Source of the DNA: Larus michahellis | Taxonomy: Eukaryota > Chordata > Aves > Charadriiformes > Laridae | Direction: 5' to 3' | DNA length: 64,000 nucleotides | Assembly (NCBI RefSeq): GCF_964199755.1 | Contig: NC_133901.1 | Location: 11,113,556-11,177,555, forward strand | Shown: piece after piece, positions 39,701 to 51,043 of the stretch | Layout: every line of letters begins with the position of its first letter | How positions within the stretch are numbered: the stretch's first letter is position 1 | The notes under the pieces: model-generated | Seen by the model: only the letters and a program-made list of their open reading frames with translations | Databases searched by the model: none | Told to the model about the DNA's origin: nothing | Made by a program: the position numbers and the translations under genes

Positions 39701-42700
39701 TGCCAATGCAGTGCAGTGCAGAAGCACAAGTGGTTCTCCACACTGTCAATAGGCTCGAGGTTTTTATGGGCTTCCTGAGGCCAGAGGATACCAAACGAAA
39801 CGGTGCGAAGAAGACTGACCTCAAGCTAGAGCATCCATGACTTCCACCCAAACAGCAGCACCTTTCAGAAAAATGTTGCATCTCTATTTAAAGATTTCAA
39901 GCAATGGGGAGCCTTCCACAGCCCCCGCTAAGTTTTTCAAGTAGGTAACTGCTCTTCAGAGAAAACCCCCTCTTCCGCAACCTCCCCCTGTTCTCCGAAA
40001 AAAGGTGCAGGGTACCTGCTGGCTAGGAGAAAAGGAGACCGGCTGCACCTAGAGAGCAGAGGTGGTGTGGGGAACACACACAGGAGGTGAGGTGAGAGGA
40101 GAGAGCACTGTAACAGCGGGCAACTGCAAGACTATAGCTAGGAACACCTCCCATTACTGAGGAGGAGGGTAATTAAAGGGTATGAAGGAGGAAGAAGGGA
40201 TAAGCAGAGCATTCACTCACTGTGCTTCCTCAGCAGCTACCACTTTTGTATAGTAGTCACTGGAGTACAAAACCACATTGGCGACCTGCTCCACTGAGTG
40301 AGAAAGGAGAAAGCGGACCATCAGTTGTGCATAGGCATCAGAAACAAGATCGCTCCCCCCTCCTCGAGTCTCAGGAATGGAAGACGTGATGAGGACAGCA
40401 GCAAAACCCATCCATTTAGAGCCCGAAGGGTCAGGCAGCCTGACCAGGATAGAGACCAACAGCACGCAAATGGCCAAAGATTATCTTCCCTGGAAGGCAT
40501 TCGGCCTTGATTTGGAGACAACAAAAACTCGATAACCCACGGTTTCCCCTGGGAGCCTGCTCTTTCCGTTATGAAGATCTCCCTCTTCTTCTCTAAGCGT
40601 GTCCACTTTTACCTCTGGTCACTGGTATCTCCTGTCTATCTATAGTCAATGCGTTTGCATTCAGGAGACACCAGCATCGAGCAGACTGGATACCAAACTG
40701 CAGTCAAGAGCCTGCGATAATAAATAGCTTATATCCTCCAATCACACACCAAAAAATACCCCATAGGGTAATTCTGACTGAAACACTGATGAGGAAAGAA
40801 TCTGGGGACCCACAAGATCTTTTTAAGCCTGACAGAGGCGTGTCAGCCTAAAAATATTTGGGAATCACTAGACAGCGCATCCAAAACCAGCACTGAATCA
40901 GCTTTCTCTAGTATAGGGTTTTGTAAAAACCTCAGCAGCTTCGTTCCCTCCTTGCCTTCCCTTCTCTTTCTCATCTTTTGTCTCTCAGACTGGCTTGCAC
41001 AGGTCCACGTGCAATGGGGCTCATGGGGTGAAAACACGCAGTGCCACAAATAAAACGCAGGCACAGCACTGACACTCCTCTGAAACTCAGCCCCTGCCCT
41101 CGGCTTCCTCAGGAGGAATTACACCATCGCTGGCAGAGCAGATGTTTCTAACGTCGCCAGATGTTTCTGAAACCCCAGGCAAAATTGTATGCAACCTAGG
41201 CACGTTCAGAGTCAGCAGGAGTTGACAGGGAAGCCCTTCCCACCGGCCTCTCAACAGAGGTGGATTTCTCCCCACAGCACCTGCCTTGCCCACTGCAGGC
41301 GTCAGACCTTTTTTCTGTTTACCAGAGGGGACATGACAGTACCTGAAATTAAGCCATACAAGTAACCATGGGAGTTGCAGTGTTTCACTTGATGAACAGC
41401 AAACAAAAAGCAACGGACAGGGTGGAGGAACAAATTCCTGCCTTGTCCCATGCTGCCTGCTTAAGCTGTTGCAAGCGCTAAATCCTGGCTGGTTTTCAGC
41501 CCTCCCACCATTCCTCTACCCCTCAAAAGAATCCCAAGCAACAGTAAAAACATACCCTGGACTTTGATCTTCTTCACTGTTTTCTCTGTGCTGTTGTTGA
41601 TGGTGACAGTGACCGGAATGGGCTCACCGTGGTAGTACACCTAGAAGGAATCTGATGCTCAGAAATCCAGCCAGGAGGCCTCTCCCAAGCCCTGAACCCC
41701 GCCCTTCCTCCCAGATTAAATCTTCTCACAGAGGCCAGATAAGGCAAGATGACCCTTTCTCAAGGATTCCCAACCCTTTCTTCAACGATGTATTTAGCCT
41801 CAAATGCATCTTGTAATGGGGTCTTGGCCTCCCCTACCAGTAGCTAATGAGAGGAATGACATTAGAGCCCTTGAGTGGAGGCCAAGTCAGTCTCAGCTGA
41901 GACCATCCAACTAACCGCCAAAGTAGCTGCTGCGGGCAGCAAAACGCATATTGGCGTGCTGATACTATCACGCCCGCGGCCCCGGGCAAACTCCTCACCT
42001 CTTTACTGAGGCAAGCTTTCAAGTGTAACGGCTTGGTGGACATGAAGAACTGCCAGGTGGTCTCCGCACAAGGTTGGGGTCCTGGGTTTTCTGGAGCGTA
42101 TTGCACCTTACGGATCAGCAGACGTGCAGAGTTCCTGGGAAGCAGCAGAGGACAACACGGTGGTACTTTGTGCTTGGCAGAGGCAGGAGCTCTGCATTCA
42201 CATGTGCTTACACCCGGGAAACCCAACGGCAAGAGGGGCAAGCCTGAACAATCGGCCAAGGTGCGTTACTGAACCGCTCACCCCTTTAAGAAGGGCAAAG
42301 CTGAAGACAGAGACACATTCTGTTACCTCTTATGAATTCTCTCTTCCACATTCTCTGTTGAGAAAGCTTTCACCTCAAAGTCCACCCCACAGCTCTGCCA
42401 GAGAGAGAGAGAAGACAGCTGTGAAATCAGTGTCAGAAGCCAAGAACATCTGCAGATGTTTAAACATCCTTCTATACACCAGAAATTGGCAGATTCCTGC
42501 CAGCTGCGAATTCTTCTGGCCTCCTACCATTGTAATAGAGATTCCTGCCAAGGGGTGCGGCAGCACCCACCTGTTCCACAAGTTCCATAACCGAGGCTTA
42601 GTGCCCAGCCCTTGACCGATGACATCCCTACTCCTCAAAGGCTTCCTGTGAGAGCAGTGCTGTAGAGGTCTCAGCACACTGCAGGCCAGAAGCCTGAGCA

Positions 42701-45700
42701 GCCTGCAAGACTCCCCAACCTGCCTTGAGTTTCTGAACTGAATTTCTGAATGGCTTTGTAATGCCAATACCTGTCTTGGGTCAGCCTTATTTCCCAATGT
42801 CTAAAGGCCAATCGGGCCAAGCTGACCTGTGTTTTAACGGGTTTTTACCGGCATGGGACATCTGTGTGAGTCACGGATAACTGTCTACAGAGCAATATGG
42901 GAGTTTTTGCTGGAATATCGTTCCTTGGCAAAAAACACAGCTTATCCTTGTGGCATTGGATTCTACAACCTGCGTCCCACCTTGCCCGGCTGTTAGTCTA
43001 GCTCAGCTGTTCAGAGAGCGTCCAGTGAAGTATAAAAGGAATATTTTAAATCGTGTCAGAAACCTTACAAAACCTCTCATTACCTGGTGACTTTTACTCC
43101 AGGGTTTTTGCTGTGTTTACACACACATGCAAGCCAGACCTCCTCTGCATTTGTTTTAATTCAGAAGCAAGTCTTAACACGTGCTATTTATAGTGGTCTA
43201 TGAGATTTTAGGCACTCAGTCTCCTTTTCTCTCACGTAGCCTGACAGCTACAATCATTTTATGCACAGCCAACCCGCAAATCATGTGGTACCCTTAAGGA
43301 AAACACAAGCATTGCAGATTTACTGGCCTTGCTGCTATTTGACTCGATTCCCTTTCTCATTCTGAGGACTTAAATTCCAAGTCTGTGACATGCACTTGTA
43401 GCTCTCAAGTCAGGCTCCTGACATTTGTGGCGTAGCGCAGTAAACCCTGGCATCACCTTATTCTACTCTCAAGGTAGCCAAGTAAAGTCACGTGACTTTT
43501 TCCATATGACTTTCCCCGTCCACGATAAGCACAAGCGTCCCATCGGTCTCACCTTATCAACGTCACGAGGTGCAGGCTGCAGACAGACTGAACAAGGCAG
43601 GTAATCTGGAAACTGAGGGAGGAAGAAGGGAAAAATACCTCAAAAGCTGTATTACAAAGATTTCCAACTCTGCGATGCTCTAATTAACACATTGCTCACA
43701 AACGGTACAAAGCAATCCCAAAGACAACAGGCCACTTACTGTAATATAGTAACCCTTTGAAGTTCTGGTGAAGATAGGGGCCTTAATGTACTGAACAAGT
43801 CCCTCTAGTCAAAAAATGCTGTAATAGCCAAGGAAGGGGAAAGAAAAAAAAAAAAAAAGGAAGACAAAGAAGAGAGAAAAAGTAAAACAAGCCCAGGCAC
43901 GTGAAGCACCTGGTCTAAAAATCAAACACAGCCTTAGAGGCACAGCTTAGAGAACATCTGGCTCCCCACCCAAGATGCTCAATATGGCTCACAGCAGTGC
44001 TGCTCACTCTTCACGTGGGCTTGAAGCTTGAGCAAAGCTTCTCTGTGTCAGAAACACAACTAAGGCCACAAAGACCAGCCAACTACCAGCCAGTGCCCAT
44101 TGCTCCTGGCCTCGGCAGGGCCAGCAACCTCAGGTGTCAACTGGGAAGGCTGCAGAGTAGCTCATGGAGACCAAGTGTTACCACCCCATGAGAGACTCCA
44201 TTAGTTTGAAGATCACTAGATTGTATTTGCGTGGTTAATAACATTACAATAGGTACCAACCCATTTAGCAAAATCATTCAAAGACTTATTTGTTGCAATA
44301 TCTGAGCATGTGGTTTTCAAACCTGGATCTTCCTAGGGAATGCTAAAGCAGACATATCACTGACAGTACTGGAAGCACATCCCGTCAGAATCAGAATTTG
44401 GCAATGAGCCGTTATTTGTTGACAACATCTGGTAAAGAGCCCTTCATCCATTTGTTTGATCCATACAATTTTAAAGAGAAAGGATTTGGCAATTTCTTTA
44501 TGAGCTCCAAGGCAACGGTATAAAGTATTCCAGCCCCTCAGGAAGGGGGAAGACAAGGATATATGGGGCTGTTTCTAGCATAAAGCCATTGCATGTTCCC
44601 TTGCCCTTTCAACGACCAGTTAGGGTCTTCTTGCACTTTACCACTCAGGATGTCGAAGAAAAAAAATTGGTACGTTACCTGTCACTCAAAATTGGAACTT
44701 TGCATAACATGAATTCGCTATTAATCCCTGTCTCTAGTCCATCACTGAGTCTCAGCAGCCTGGTAACAACAGGCAAGGAGGAGAGGGTCAGAGGCTCTTA
44801 GGAGATACTTACTGTAAAGAAAAAGGGATAAGCATTTTTCCCCAGCTTCTTTAGCAGAGATTCCTGCAAGTGGGAGAGAGTCTCTGGCTTGTCAGCAGGT
44901 GGGTACACTTGGACCCTGGAGAAGAACAGGTCCCGTCGGAAGGTGAGGCCAATCACATCAATGTCTTCTTGGCCGTACCGGAAAGCACAGGTCAGGGACA
45001 CGTACACTGGAAAGAAGCACATGACGGGTAAAGCAGGCAGCAGGCTAACAATGCAGCCGGGGCGGGGGGGGATGTAAAATCCTCCTGCTCTATAGAGTCA
45101 GGGAAACCCATTTCAACGCTGTCGTGTAACCCGTAAGTATTCATACCATATGTAACAACATACATTACGTTGAGTGAGAAGCCCATTCACTGGGGAAGAG
45201 AGTTACATTTCTACCCTTGAAACAATAAAAAGGGTTCTATCTCAGCATCTCACTTCAAAAGAGGACTAACAATCTCTGGAACATACGTTGCATAAAACCT
45301 CAAACCTTTTTTCCCCTTGATAATTGCAGGATCCACCAATACAACGCCATCTGAAAGAAAGGGAAAAAAATAAAAGAGATTAAGAGAAGAAAATCAGGGC
45401 TGAGAGAGCAGGAAGGGCAGCATGTATCCTTATGGACTTACCTACAGGTTCCACGTTCCCCATGTTATCAATGAAGTCCCGCTTTCCCAGGTAGATGGTC
45501 AGCTGCAGGGAGAAGATGATGGTGGTTGAACTACGAAGTGTTGTATTTGGGTGTTGGGTGGGGGGACACAGCAGAGAGCTATAAATCTTGTAGAAATCAG
45601 AACAATTCCATTTTAAACGGAATTCTTTTTTTCCCAGCAAATATGCGATCCCCACCAGAGTCAACAGGATTATTCACGTGCTTCAGGACATCGGAATTGA

Positions 45701-46195
45701 AGACCTGATGTAGACCATCGCCCAAAAGTATATACTTGGACATTGGACAAAGAACTATAGATGTAAAGATTTTTGGTGCCATCAGGTTGAAAAGACAATG
45801 AATCAGCTTTGTTTTAAATGCTTTCCAGCAGGACTACAACCCAGGGGGAGCGAGAGGCGAGTTGCCTTCCTCTTGTATTATAATACATGGGAAGCTTGCC
45901 CTATAAACGCTGTTTACATCATCTCCTCAAACTTGGCACTAAATACAGTTCATGGTCCTTCTTCGGAAAAAAAGGAAGGGGGCAGGAAAGAGCTTTCTAA
46001 TGTCTCCAGTCAGACTACAAATAAAAGTCATACCCATGACTTTTATATATAGAAATATATATATTTATACCCATACCTATATAAACCCATTATTGTGGTA
46101 CTTACAGCTTTGTCCCGGGTGCTTTTTTTGAAGATAACTTGTTTATTAGCATTCTTCCCACTCGCCCCTGTCTTTTGAGACTCAGGGCAGCTCAT
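30662..46195 (-). CDS. SAG: S-arrestin (rod arrestin, retinal S-antigen), complete coding sequence
   Basis: Visual arrestin that binds phosphorylated, light-activated rhodopsin in rod outer segments and blocks transducin coupling. Fifteen coding exons (numbered 2–16 as in human) join without a frame break into 406 codons plus stop; human SAG has 405 residues. Visible landmarks are [12 protein letters not shown] and [12 protein letters not shown] at the N-domain start, [20 protein letters not shown], the LLIRKVQ segment carrying the phosphate-sensor arginine of the polar core (residue 181 here; bovine Arg175), [44 protein letters not shown] and the C-tail [15 protein letters not shown]. The ATG (46195) has A at -3. 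Exon phases and the 10-nt exon 15 match the human gene plan. A noncoding exon 1 is expected upstream, because a splice acceptor lies 56 nt before the ATG. Confidence 0.97.
30756..31408 (-). other. SAG: SAG intron 15
   Basis: Short intron between the microexon and the last exon. Nothing further recognised. Confidence 0.8.
31409..31418 (-). CDS. SAG: SAG exon 15, a 10-nt microexon
   Basis: Minus-strand exon ggaaggacgg with acceptor gactgcag and a perfect donor gtaagt. With one base from exon 14 and one from exon 16 it reads G-K-D-G and joins NPA to EAELVFEEF in frame. The human S-antigen gene also has a 10-bp smallest exon at this place (known from the literature as I recall it), and both contribute four codons. 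Skipping it would leave exons 14 and 16 out of frame. Confidence 0.85.
34866..34901. repeat. Poly-T tract (SAG intron 14)
   Basis: Thirty-six bases of T interrupted by two Gs. On the transcribed strand this is an A-run and may be the tail of an unrecognised retroposon. Confidence 0.85.
37278..37317. repeat. Imperfect (TA)/(CA) dinucleotide microsatellite
   Basis: Alternating tatacacacgcatatacata followed by (ca) units, in SAG intron 14. Confidence 0.85.
37447..37511 (-). CDS. SAG: SAG exon 14
   Basis: 65 nt encoding (S)[18 protein letters not shown] and NPA plus one base. Acceptor ccccaaag, donor gtcagt. Confidence 0.94.
37938..37961 (-). CDS. SAG: SAG exon 13 (24 nt)
   Basis: A very short exon between acceptor cttctgtag and donor gtaaat. 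Together with split codons it supplies G-MLGDLTS-S, matching the human GFLGELTSS segment in length and phase. Confidence 0.92.
37962..38752 (-). other. SAG: SAG intron 12
   Basis: Ordinary intronic sequence; nothing recognised. The short intron 13 (37512–37937) is likewise plain. Confidence 0.75.
38753..38830 (-). CDS. SAG: SAG exon 12
   Basis: 78 nt encoding (I)[18 protein letters not shown] and KVKLTVP. Acceptor ctgctag, donor gtaaga. Confidence 0.95.
39144..39281 (-). CDS. SAG: SAG exon 11
   Basis: 138 nt encoding [40 protein letters not shown] and LASST. Carries the DGK-KxEDTNLAS lariat-loop segment whose acidic residues help form the polar core. Donor gtgagt. Confidence 0.96.
39282..40220 (-). 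other. SAG: SAG intron 10
   Basis: Contains a perfect 9-bp hairpin (39695–39716: ctgcactgc, loop caat, gcagtgcag) and otherwise plain intronic DNA. The neighbouring intron 11 (38831–39143) shows nothing. Confidence 0.75.
40221..40293 (-). CDS. SAG: SAG exon 10
   Basis: 73 nt encoding (V)[18 protein letters not shown] and AAEEA plus two bases of Gln. Acceptor ctcactcag, donor gtgagt. Confidence 0.95.
40294..41555 (-). other. SAG: SAG intron 9
   Basis: Plain intronic sequence. Introns 8 (41641–41998) and 7 (42135–42326) are also featureless. Confidence 0.75.
41556..41640 (-). CDS. SAG: SAG exon 9
   Basis: 85 nt encoding [20 protein letters not shown] and TVKKIKVQ, the start of the C-domain. 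Acceptor ttctag, donor gtatgt. Confidence 0.95.
41999..42134 (-). CDS. SAG: SAG exon 8
   Basis: 136 nt encoding (R)[38 protein letters not shown] and KACLSKE. The Arg of LLIRK corresponds to the polar-core phosphate sensor of visual arrestins. Donor gtgagg. Confidence 0.96.
42327..42394 (-). CDS. SAG: SAG exon 7
   Basis: 68 nt encoding [22 protein letters not shown] and two bases of an Arg codon. The polypyrimidine tract is a (CT)n repeat, seen as gaga on the plus strand at 42401–42413. Donor gtaaca. Confidence 0.94.
42395..43552 (-). other. SAG: SAG intron 6
   Basis: Begins at its 3' end with a (GA)n/(CT)n repeat (42401–42413) that serves as the polypyrimidine tract of exon 7. No other feature recognised. 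Confidence 0.75.
43553..43612 (-). CDS. SAG: SAG exon 6
   Basis: 60 nt in phase 0 on both sides: [20 protein letters not shown]. Acceptor ccctcag, donor gtgaga. Confidence 0.96.
43613..44812 (-). other. SAG: SAG intron 5
   Basis: Has an A-rich tract (about 43840–43858). No gene recognised. The short introns 4 (45007–45305) and 3 (45351–45441) are plain. Confidence 0.75.
44813..45006 (-). CDS. SAG: SAG exon 5
   Basis: 194 nt, the largest coding exon of the gene. Encodes [40 protein letters not shown] and on to [11 protein letters not shown]. Donor gtaagt. Contains the most conserved arrestin N-domain strands. Confidence 0.97.
45306..45350 (-). CDS. SAG: SAG exon 4
   Basis: 45 nt encoding (D)[14 protein letters not shown] with phase 1 on both sides. 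The acceptor ttctttcag is strong. The donor gtttga departs from the gtragt consensus, but the frame and the join to VYVSLTC require it. Confidence 0.92.
45442..45502 (-). CDS. SAG: SAG exon 3
   Basis: 61 nt, ctgcag acceptor and gtaagt donor. Encodes [20 protein letters not shown] plus one base of the next codon. Confidence 0.95.
45503..46105 (-). other. SAG: SAG intron 2
   Basis: Includes an AT-rich (TA) patch at 46045–46072. Nothing else recognised. Confidence 0.75.
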
Positions 46196-46251
46196 GGTCA
46201 AAGATGGGTGTGTGACCGTGCGTGAATGAAGCTTTTCTGCCCCAAAAGGTC
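46106..46251 (-). CDS. SAG: SAG exon 2 (5'UTR end plus start codon)
   Basis: Acceptor tttcccag before 46251, 56 nt of leader, then ATG at 46195 and 30 codons ([30 protein letters not shown]) to donor gtaagt. The N-terminus is about five residues longer than human before the conserved VIFKK. Confidence 0.93.
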
Positions 46252-46417
46252 CTGGGAAAGATGTCAGGAAAAAAAACAGGTGGATGAGATAAAAGCAGAA
46301 TTATACTTGGTGGGTAAAGCACTCTACTCCCAGGTATAGTTTACCAAAGACTATTTCACTAGATACTCAGGCATGGCACAGAAGGTGGCTTTCTTGTCAT
46401 TTTTGCAGTTCCTCGTT

Positions 46418-46477
46418 AAAAAAAAAAAACAAACCAAAAAACCAAACAAACAGAAACAAAAACCAAACAACCAAACA
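46418..46477. repeat. A/C-rich simple repeat (AAACCA-like)
   Basis: A run of A followed by irregular aaac/aacc units. Possibly a degenerate retroposon tail; no element body recognised next to it. Confidence 0.7.
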
Positions 46478-47659
46478 TGAAAACATCTATTTAAGAACAG
46501 CTCTTCAGAAACATTACAAAAGACCAAGAACTCTTTTTAATTGATATTAAAAAAAATCAGAAGACCAATAGAAGAATCTTGAGGGGAACGGAGAAGCTTG
46601 GCCCTTGCAGAGAGGTTTGTAGAGAGTAATTTTGTGACAAAATCCATAAGAGTACAGATAAAGGTAATCTCATCAACACAAGGCACTGCAGTTTTCAAAA
46701 GGTACCTCAAGGTTTGTCGTCAGAGGCTCCAAATTGTCATGAGGTAAGAAGGAAGGTCACCTCACTCATTAATAATGGGATAAAATTTAGAACATCAATA
46801 CATAAGGGTTTGGGCTTCTTTCGGCGTTTGGACTGTTTGGGGGGGTTTTGTTTGGTTTTGGGTTGTTTTTTTATCACTGCAAGTATATAACAACGCAGTC
46901 TCATCCGTCCTGGGACATTTGCTGTTGAGCGTGTCCTTGAATGAATGGAAAGAAGGCTAGATAAGGAGCGAACAGCCTGCCCACAGACATAAGGCTCTTC
47001 TGGATTCCCCAAAATAAAGCTGCCTACATACCCATAGACCAGCTAGGTGATGAAATGGCGTACGTCCTGTAAGAGTAAGTGAAAAGTTCTGCGCTCAAAG
47101 AAAATACAGGTATAGTCTGACATGCGCAGTTATGCTCAGCATCAATTAGGAAGAATGTCTTGACATAAGCAGAGTAATTACTAGGAAATAACACAGCCGA
47201 GAATGCCATTTATACCATTTTAGAACCCTTCACATACCCACATCTTGTAACGCAGCACGCTCAGTCTAAGACCTAGAAAGGTGGTATATATTGGTAAGGA
47301 GTCAGACCAAACCCAAAATGGGAACTCACCTGTCCAACTGTATTTTCCTAAACCAGAACCGAATGTAACCCCTTACTTTCAGGGTATCATCGAACTCAAA
47401 ACGGAACAGACCATCAGAATAAGGCCCAGCTTCCTGCCCAGAAAGGTAACAAGTATAAATAGGAGTAGGGAACAGCTCGTACCCAAGAAAAAAACACAAG
47501 TAGAATAAGATTCTTTGGGGCAGGGGAGAAGAAAAGAGGGGAAGGGCGGCAAAAGGACAGAAGAGAGAGATGTCCAGAAAACCTATGTGTTAACGAAGTG
47601 AAGAGAGATTATTTTTTCATTTTGCCCTAAGTCATAAAAAGCAGCATCCCATAAAGTGA

Positions 47660-47800
47660 TCAGACAGCAAATTCAAAACAAAGTGAAGCGTTTCCTCACA
47701 TAACACAGGACTCAAGAGCAGAGCGCGTTGCTGCAGAAGGCTCTGGAAATCACCAGCGTGAGTTGATTCGGAGGATTAGATGTGTTCACAGGGAAAAGGC
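47660..47800 (+). mobile_element. Probable old CR1/L3-like LINE fragment
   Basis: The stretch 'tcacataacacaggactc' followed by 'gcgttgctgcagaaggctct' and 'gattcggaggattag' resembles the ORF2 end of CR1/L3 elements (…ELAALPQGGLE…NGFKK type region). It is heavily decayed. Assigned by resemblance only. Confidence 0.4.
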
Positions 47801-50800
47801 TTTTGGCAGACATCGGACAGGATGATCTAGGCGCGGCCCTAACTGGAAGACTCTGAAGCGAAGGAGCAGCATCAGGAAAGGACGATGCTCCACGTTATGT
47901 GCCCTATTCTTACACTTTTCCCTGTTGGACCTGTGTGGATAAGTATGTATTGTGTTACACTATCAGAGCAACAGTCCGTCTACGGCCATCCTTGCAGTTT
48001 GCTCCCATTCTATTTTGCTTCTTTCTTTCCCCGTTTTAAAACCATTTTGAGAGTAGAAACAGTTTCTTGGGCCTATTTGCATACAACAGCCTGTAGAAAA
48101 AGCAAATACTTCCCTTCTTAGAAAGCTAGAAAAAATGTAAGGTAGAGATTCAAGACTGACCTTACACGTGTTTTAAGCATTTCTATTTTTAAGAACTATA
48201 GGTAGGTTTTCCAAGTCCAGGATAGTATTTTTTTGCTGAACAGACACCCTACTTACGCCACAGACCCAAATAACCAAACTAGCAAATAACATTAAATACC
48301 TTGCTGTGTTCCAAATGCCACAGGAGCTGCCACGGCACAAAGATGTGAAATCCTAAACCCCTGAGGAGAGGTGGATGTTCCACACGGCTGCGTCCTACGC
48401 TTCTTCGCATCTACTAGAGGGAATCACTAACCTCTTTGCAAACAAGGAAGACAATTTGTAGGGGATTTGAAAGCACGTCTCTAGTTGCGTCCATCCAGGA
48501 TTTCAAGAATTAATCCCCCTCCAAGAGCAAATATTGTACCCGGGCTAAGATCCAACTGGAAAGTGGTTAAGTCAGCAACATAAAGCATTAACCTAAGGAA
48601 GCTCAGATCGCCAATGAAAAGGTCTACAACGTCATACTCACACACTTTGTAAGGACTACAGACTTACATAGAACAGGATGGTTACTGAAAGCAGCTTTAT
48701 TCTAAAGCTCTTTCTCTGTCTTCTTCCTAGGGTTGCAAGCCATCCAGCCTGGTAAGAAGCTGAACAGACAAGAGCCATTTATGAAAAAGAGTTTATAAAA
48801 CACCAAACCAAGCCTCTATAAAGAGATGCCGTTATGAAGGACTACCAAACGTTGAGAACTCATCGTCGCTAAGTAGTTTATCTGTTAGTGCTCCACCAGC
48901 ATCCCATGGGCATGCTGATGCAAAACAGTACGTTGCTAGCTGGTACACCTCCCCTCCTTCATTTATTTATGGAGCGAGGCACAACATCCATCGTGTAAGA
49001 CACATGAACAGAGATTTCAATCAATTTAGCCTTTCTGTTCGGGAATGTCCCAAGAACAGATTTCCATCCCCTCCCTCCATTAATTTAGCCTTGATATTAT
49101 GCACAAGAATGCGTAATTTTTGGCTTGCAAGCTGCATGAACAGCTGTAGCTTTCCTCTGGGCTGCATCTGTTAGTTTGATTAGAAAGACCACATGATATC
49201 CTTCTCTACTTGCCAGCCCCAGCAGCACCCTCCATATCTCAGGCAACCTCGCAGTCGCAAATCAAACTTGCTTTTTGCAAACAATCACTAGCATTTGCCT
49301 GAATATAGTGATCTGGGTACACAAATTATTCCAAAAAAAAAAAAAAATTAATGCAGATCCAGCGTTCCTCAGCTCTTTCAGTGGTTTACAAATTCCAGCA
49401 ACATTTTATTAACTGGAGGTGGATTATTTGGAAAGCGTAATCACTACTCTGTTTAATCAACTCTGGCAAACGCAAACCAGGCAGCCCTAAACCAGAGACA
49501 TTCCACATGTGCCTGTGCTTCTGAAGGAAAGCCAGATCCTGGTTGCAGGAAGTAGAGAAGAGACCCCAGAAATTAACTCGCAAAATCAACATGTTGTATT
49601 CAGCCACACAGTACAAAAGCAAAGGGGAGAAAGCTGGTTTTGTTAAGAGTTTGTGCTGCTGCCACTGCAGGATCAGCAGCCCTTGAGGAGGGGAACGAGC
49701 ATCCTGTTACACCCGCTGCTGCTCCTCTGGGGGCCCGGAGGTGTGGGTACATGCCCCATTGCTTGGAAGCACCTTCTCCATAACACATGCTTCCTAATGT
49801 CCGGAGAAAAATGCCCACCCACCCGCCCCCCAAAACCACCTGAAGGGCAGCTCCACCAACGGGTACTTTTGTTTTCTCTTCTTCCCTCTGCAGGTTGAAG
49901 CAGAAAAGGGGGCAACAAAAGTAAATAAATAAACTATAGCCAAAAAAAAAAGCTAAAATTGGTCACTAGAATTTCCTACATACCTTGGTCATAGGGAATT
50001 TTAATCTAAAATGCTTAAGGTCTTAGCTAGCTAGCCATTTTATTAACCTACTTCCTAACAGCATCAGCAGGGAAAACAAAGCCCTTTGTATAAGATGTGT
50101 CCATGTTGTAGAAAAACACAAGTATAGCAGCCTAAATTATAAACATCCTAAACCCATTCTGATCCTCCTCAGCAGAGTCTGCAGAGTTTTTATTCCATTA
50201 ATCTCCCAATAATCTTTCATCATGCTGACTTGTCATGTAGCGATCTGCTTTTCTGCAGTAACCAAGGTCACCTGGACTCATGGTAGGTGCCTTTGCAAGG
50301 ACCTTCTGCCACAGCAACAGCCACAAGAAAAACATATCTTGCCTTTAGAAATGCTTCAAAACGCCAATGTGAATCTTTTCATTTTTGCTACAGTTCTCAC
50401 TTCCAAGAGCTGGACAGAAGGCTTCATTTTCTTATGAAAACAGGAGGGTGGTCAGTGACGGCTCTTAGTTATGTATGAAACTTGTACATTAACAGCTGAA
50501 GGCTTTGCGCCACTGCTCTGAGTAGGAACCAGAGCATTATCTTCAACAAGGCACTTTGTGTTTTTAAAGAAACATGCAACTCCTACTGCTGGCTTAAAAA
50601 CTTAACTAGGTCGCAGTCCAAGTACCACGACAGAAAAAGCCTTCTGTTTCCAGCAGTGTCTGAAATACAGATACTGATTTCCTCAATTCAGTAATTTATC
50701 CGAAAGATCCAAGAATACATCAGCCTTTCAAGGACAGAGGCACATGTTCAATGTGGTAAGACTTCCTTCAGTCTCAAGGCAGTATTCCCAAGACAGGACA

Positions 50801-51037
50801 AGACCAGGTTGTATCTGTGGGACGTCCAGCTTCAAGCTAAGAGCATTATCCTCTTTCCCCCTCTACACCAAATCCCACAATGCGGCTGAACACAAATCCA
50901 CAATTCATCAGGAAAACAGCACAGAAAAAAACCCACATTTCAGGTTCCCCTCTTTGCTCATGCAGAATAAGATCTCGCACACAGACAGACAAATAAACGA
51001 GTCGGAGTATTGTGGGGTTTTAAAAGCAGAACACAGG

Positions 51038-51043
51038 TTTATT
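51038..51043 (-). terminator. ATG16L1: Candidate ATG16L1 polyadenylation signal
   Basis: AATAAA on the minus strand (plus: tttatt), about 1.37 kb past the ATG16L1 stop. It is the first canonical hexamer I find on that strand downstream of the gene. Confidence 0.55.

Larger units (their letters stand above)
46252..51037. other. SAG upstream region and ATG16L1 3' flank
   Basis: Should contain the SAG noncoding first exon and rod promoter, neither of which I can place firmly. A TATAAA on the minus strand (47214–47209) is one weak candidate. It also holds an A/C-rich simple repeat (46418–46477), the decayed LINE fragment at 47660–47800 and an A-run near 49334–49346. No coding exon recognised. 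Confidence 0.6.

Noticed and set aside
50195..50225. ATGATGA on the minus strand in the ATG16L1 3' flank, with CTGA about 45 nt further on
   Set aside because: No complementary ends around the boxes; not supported as a snoRNA.
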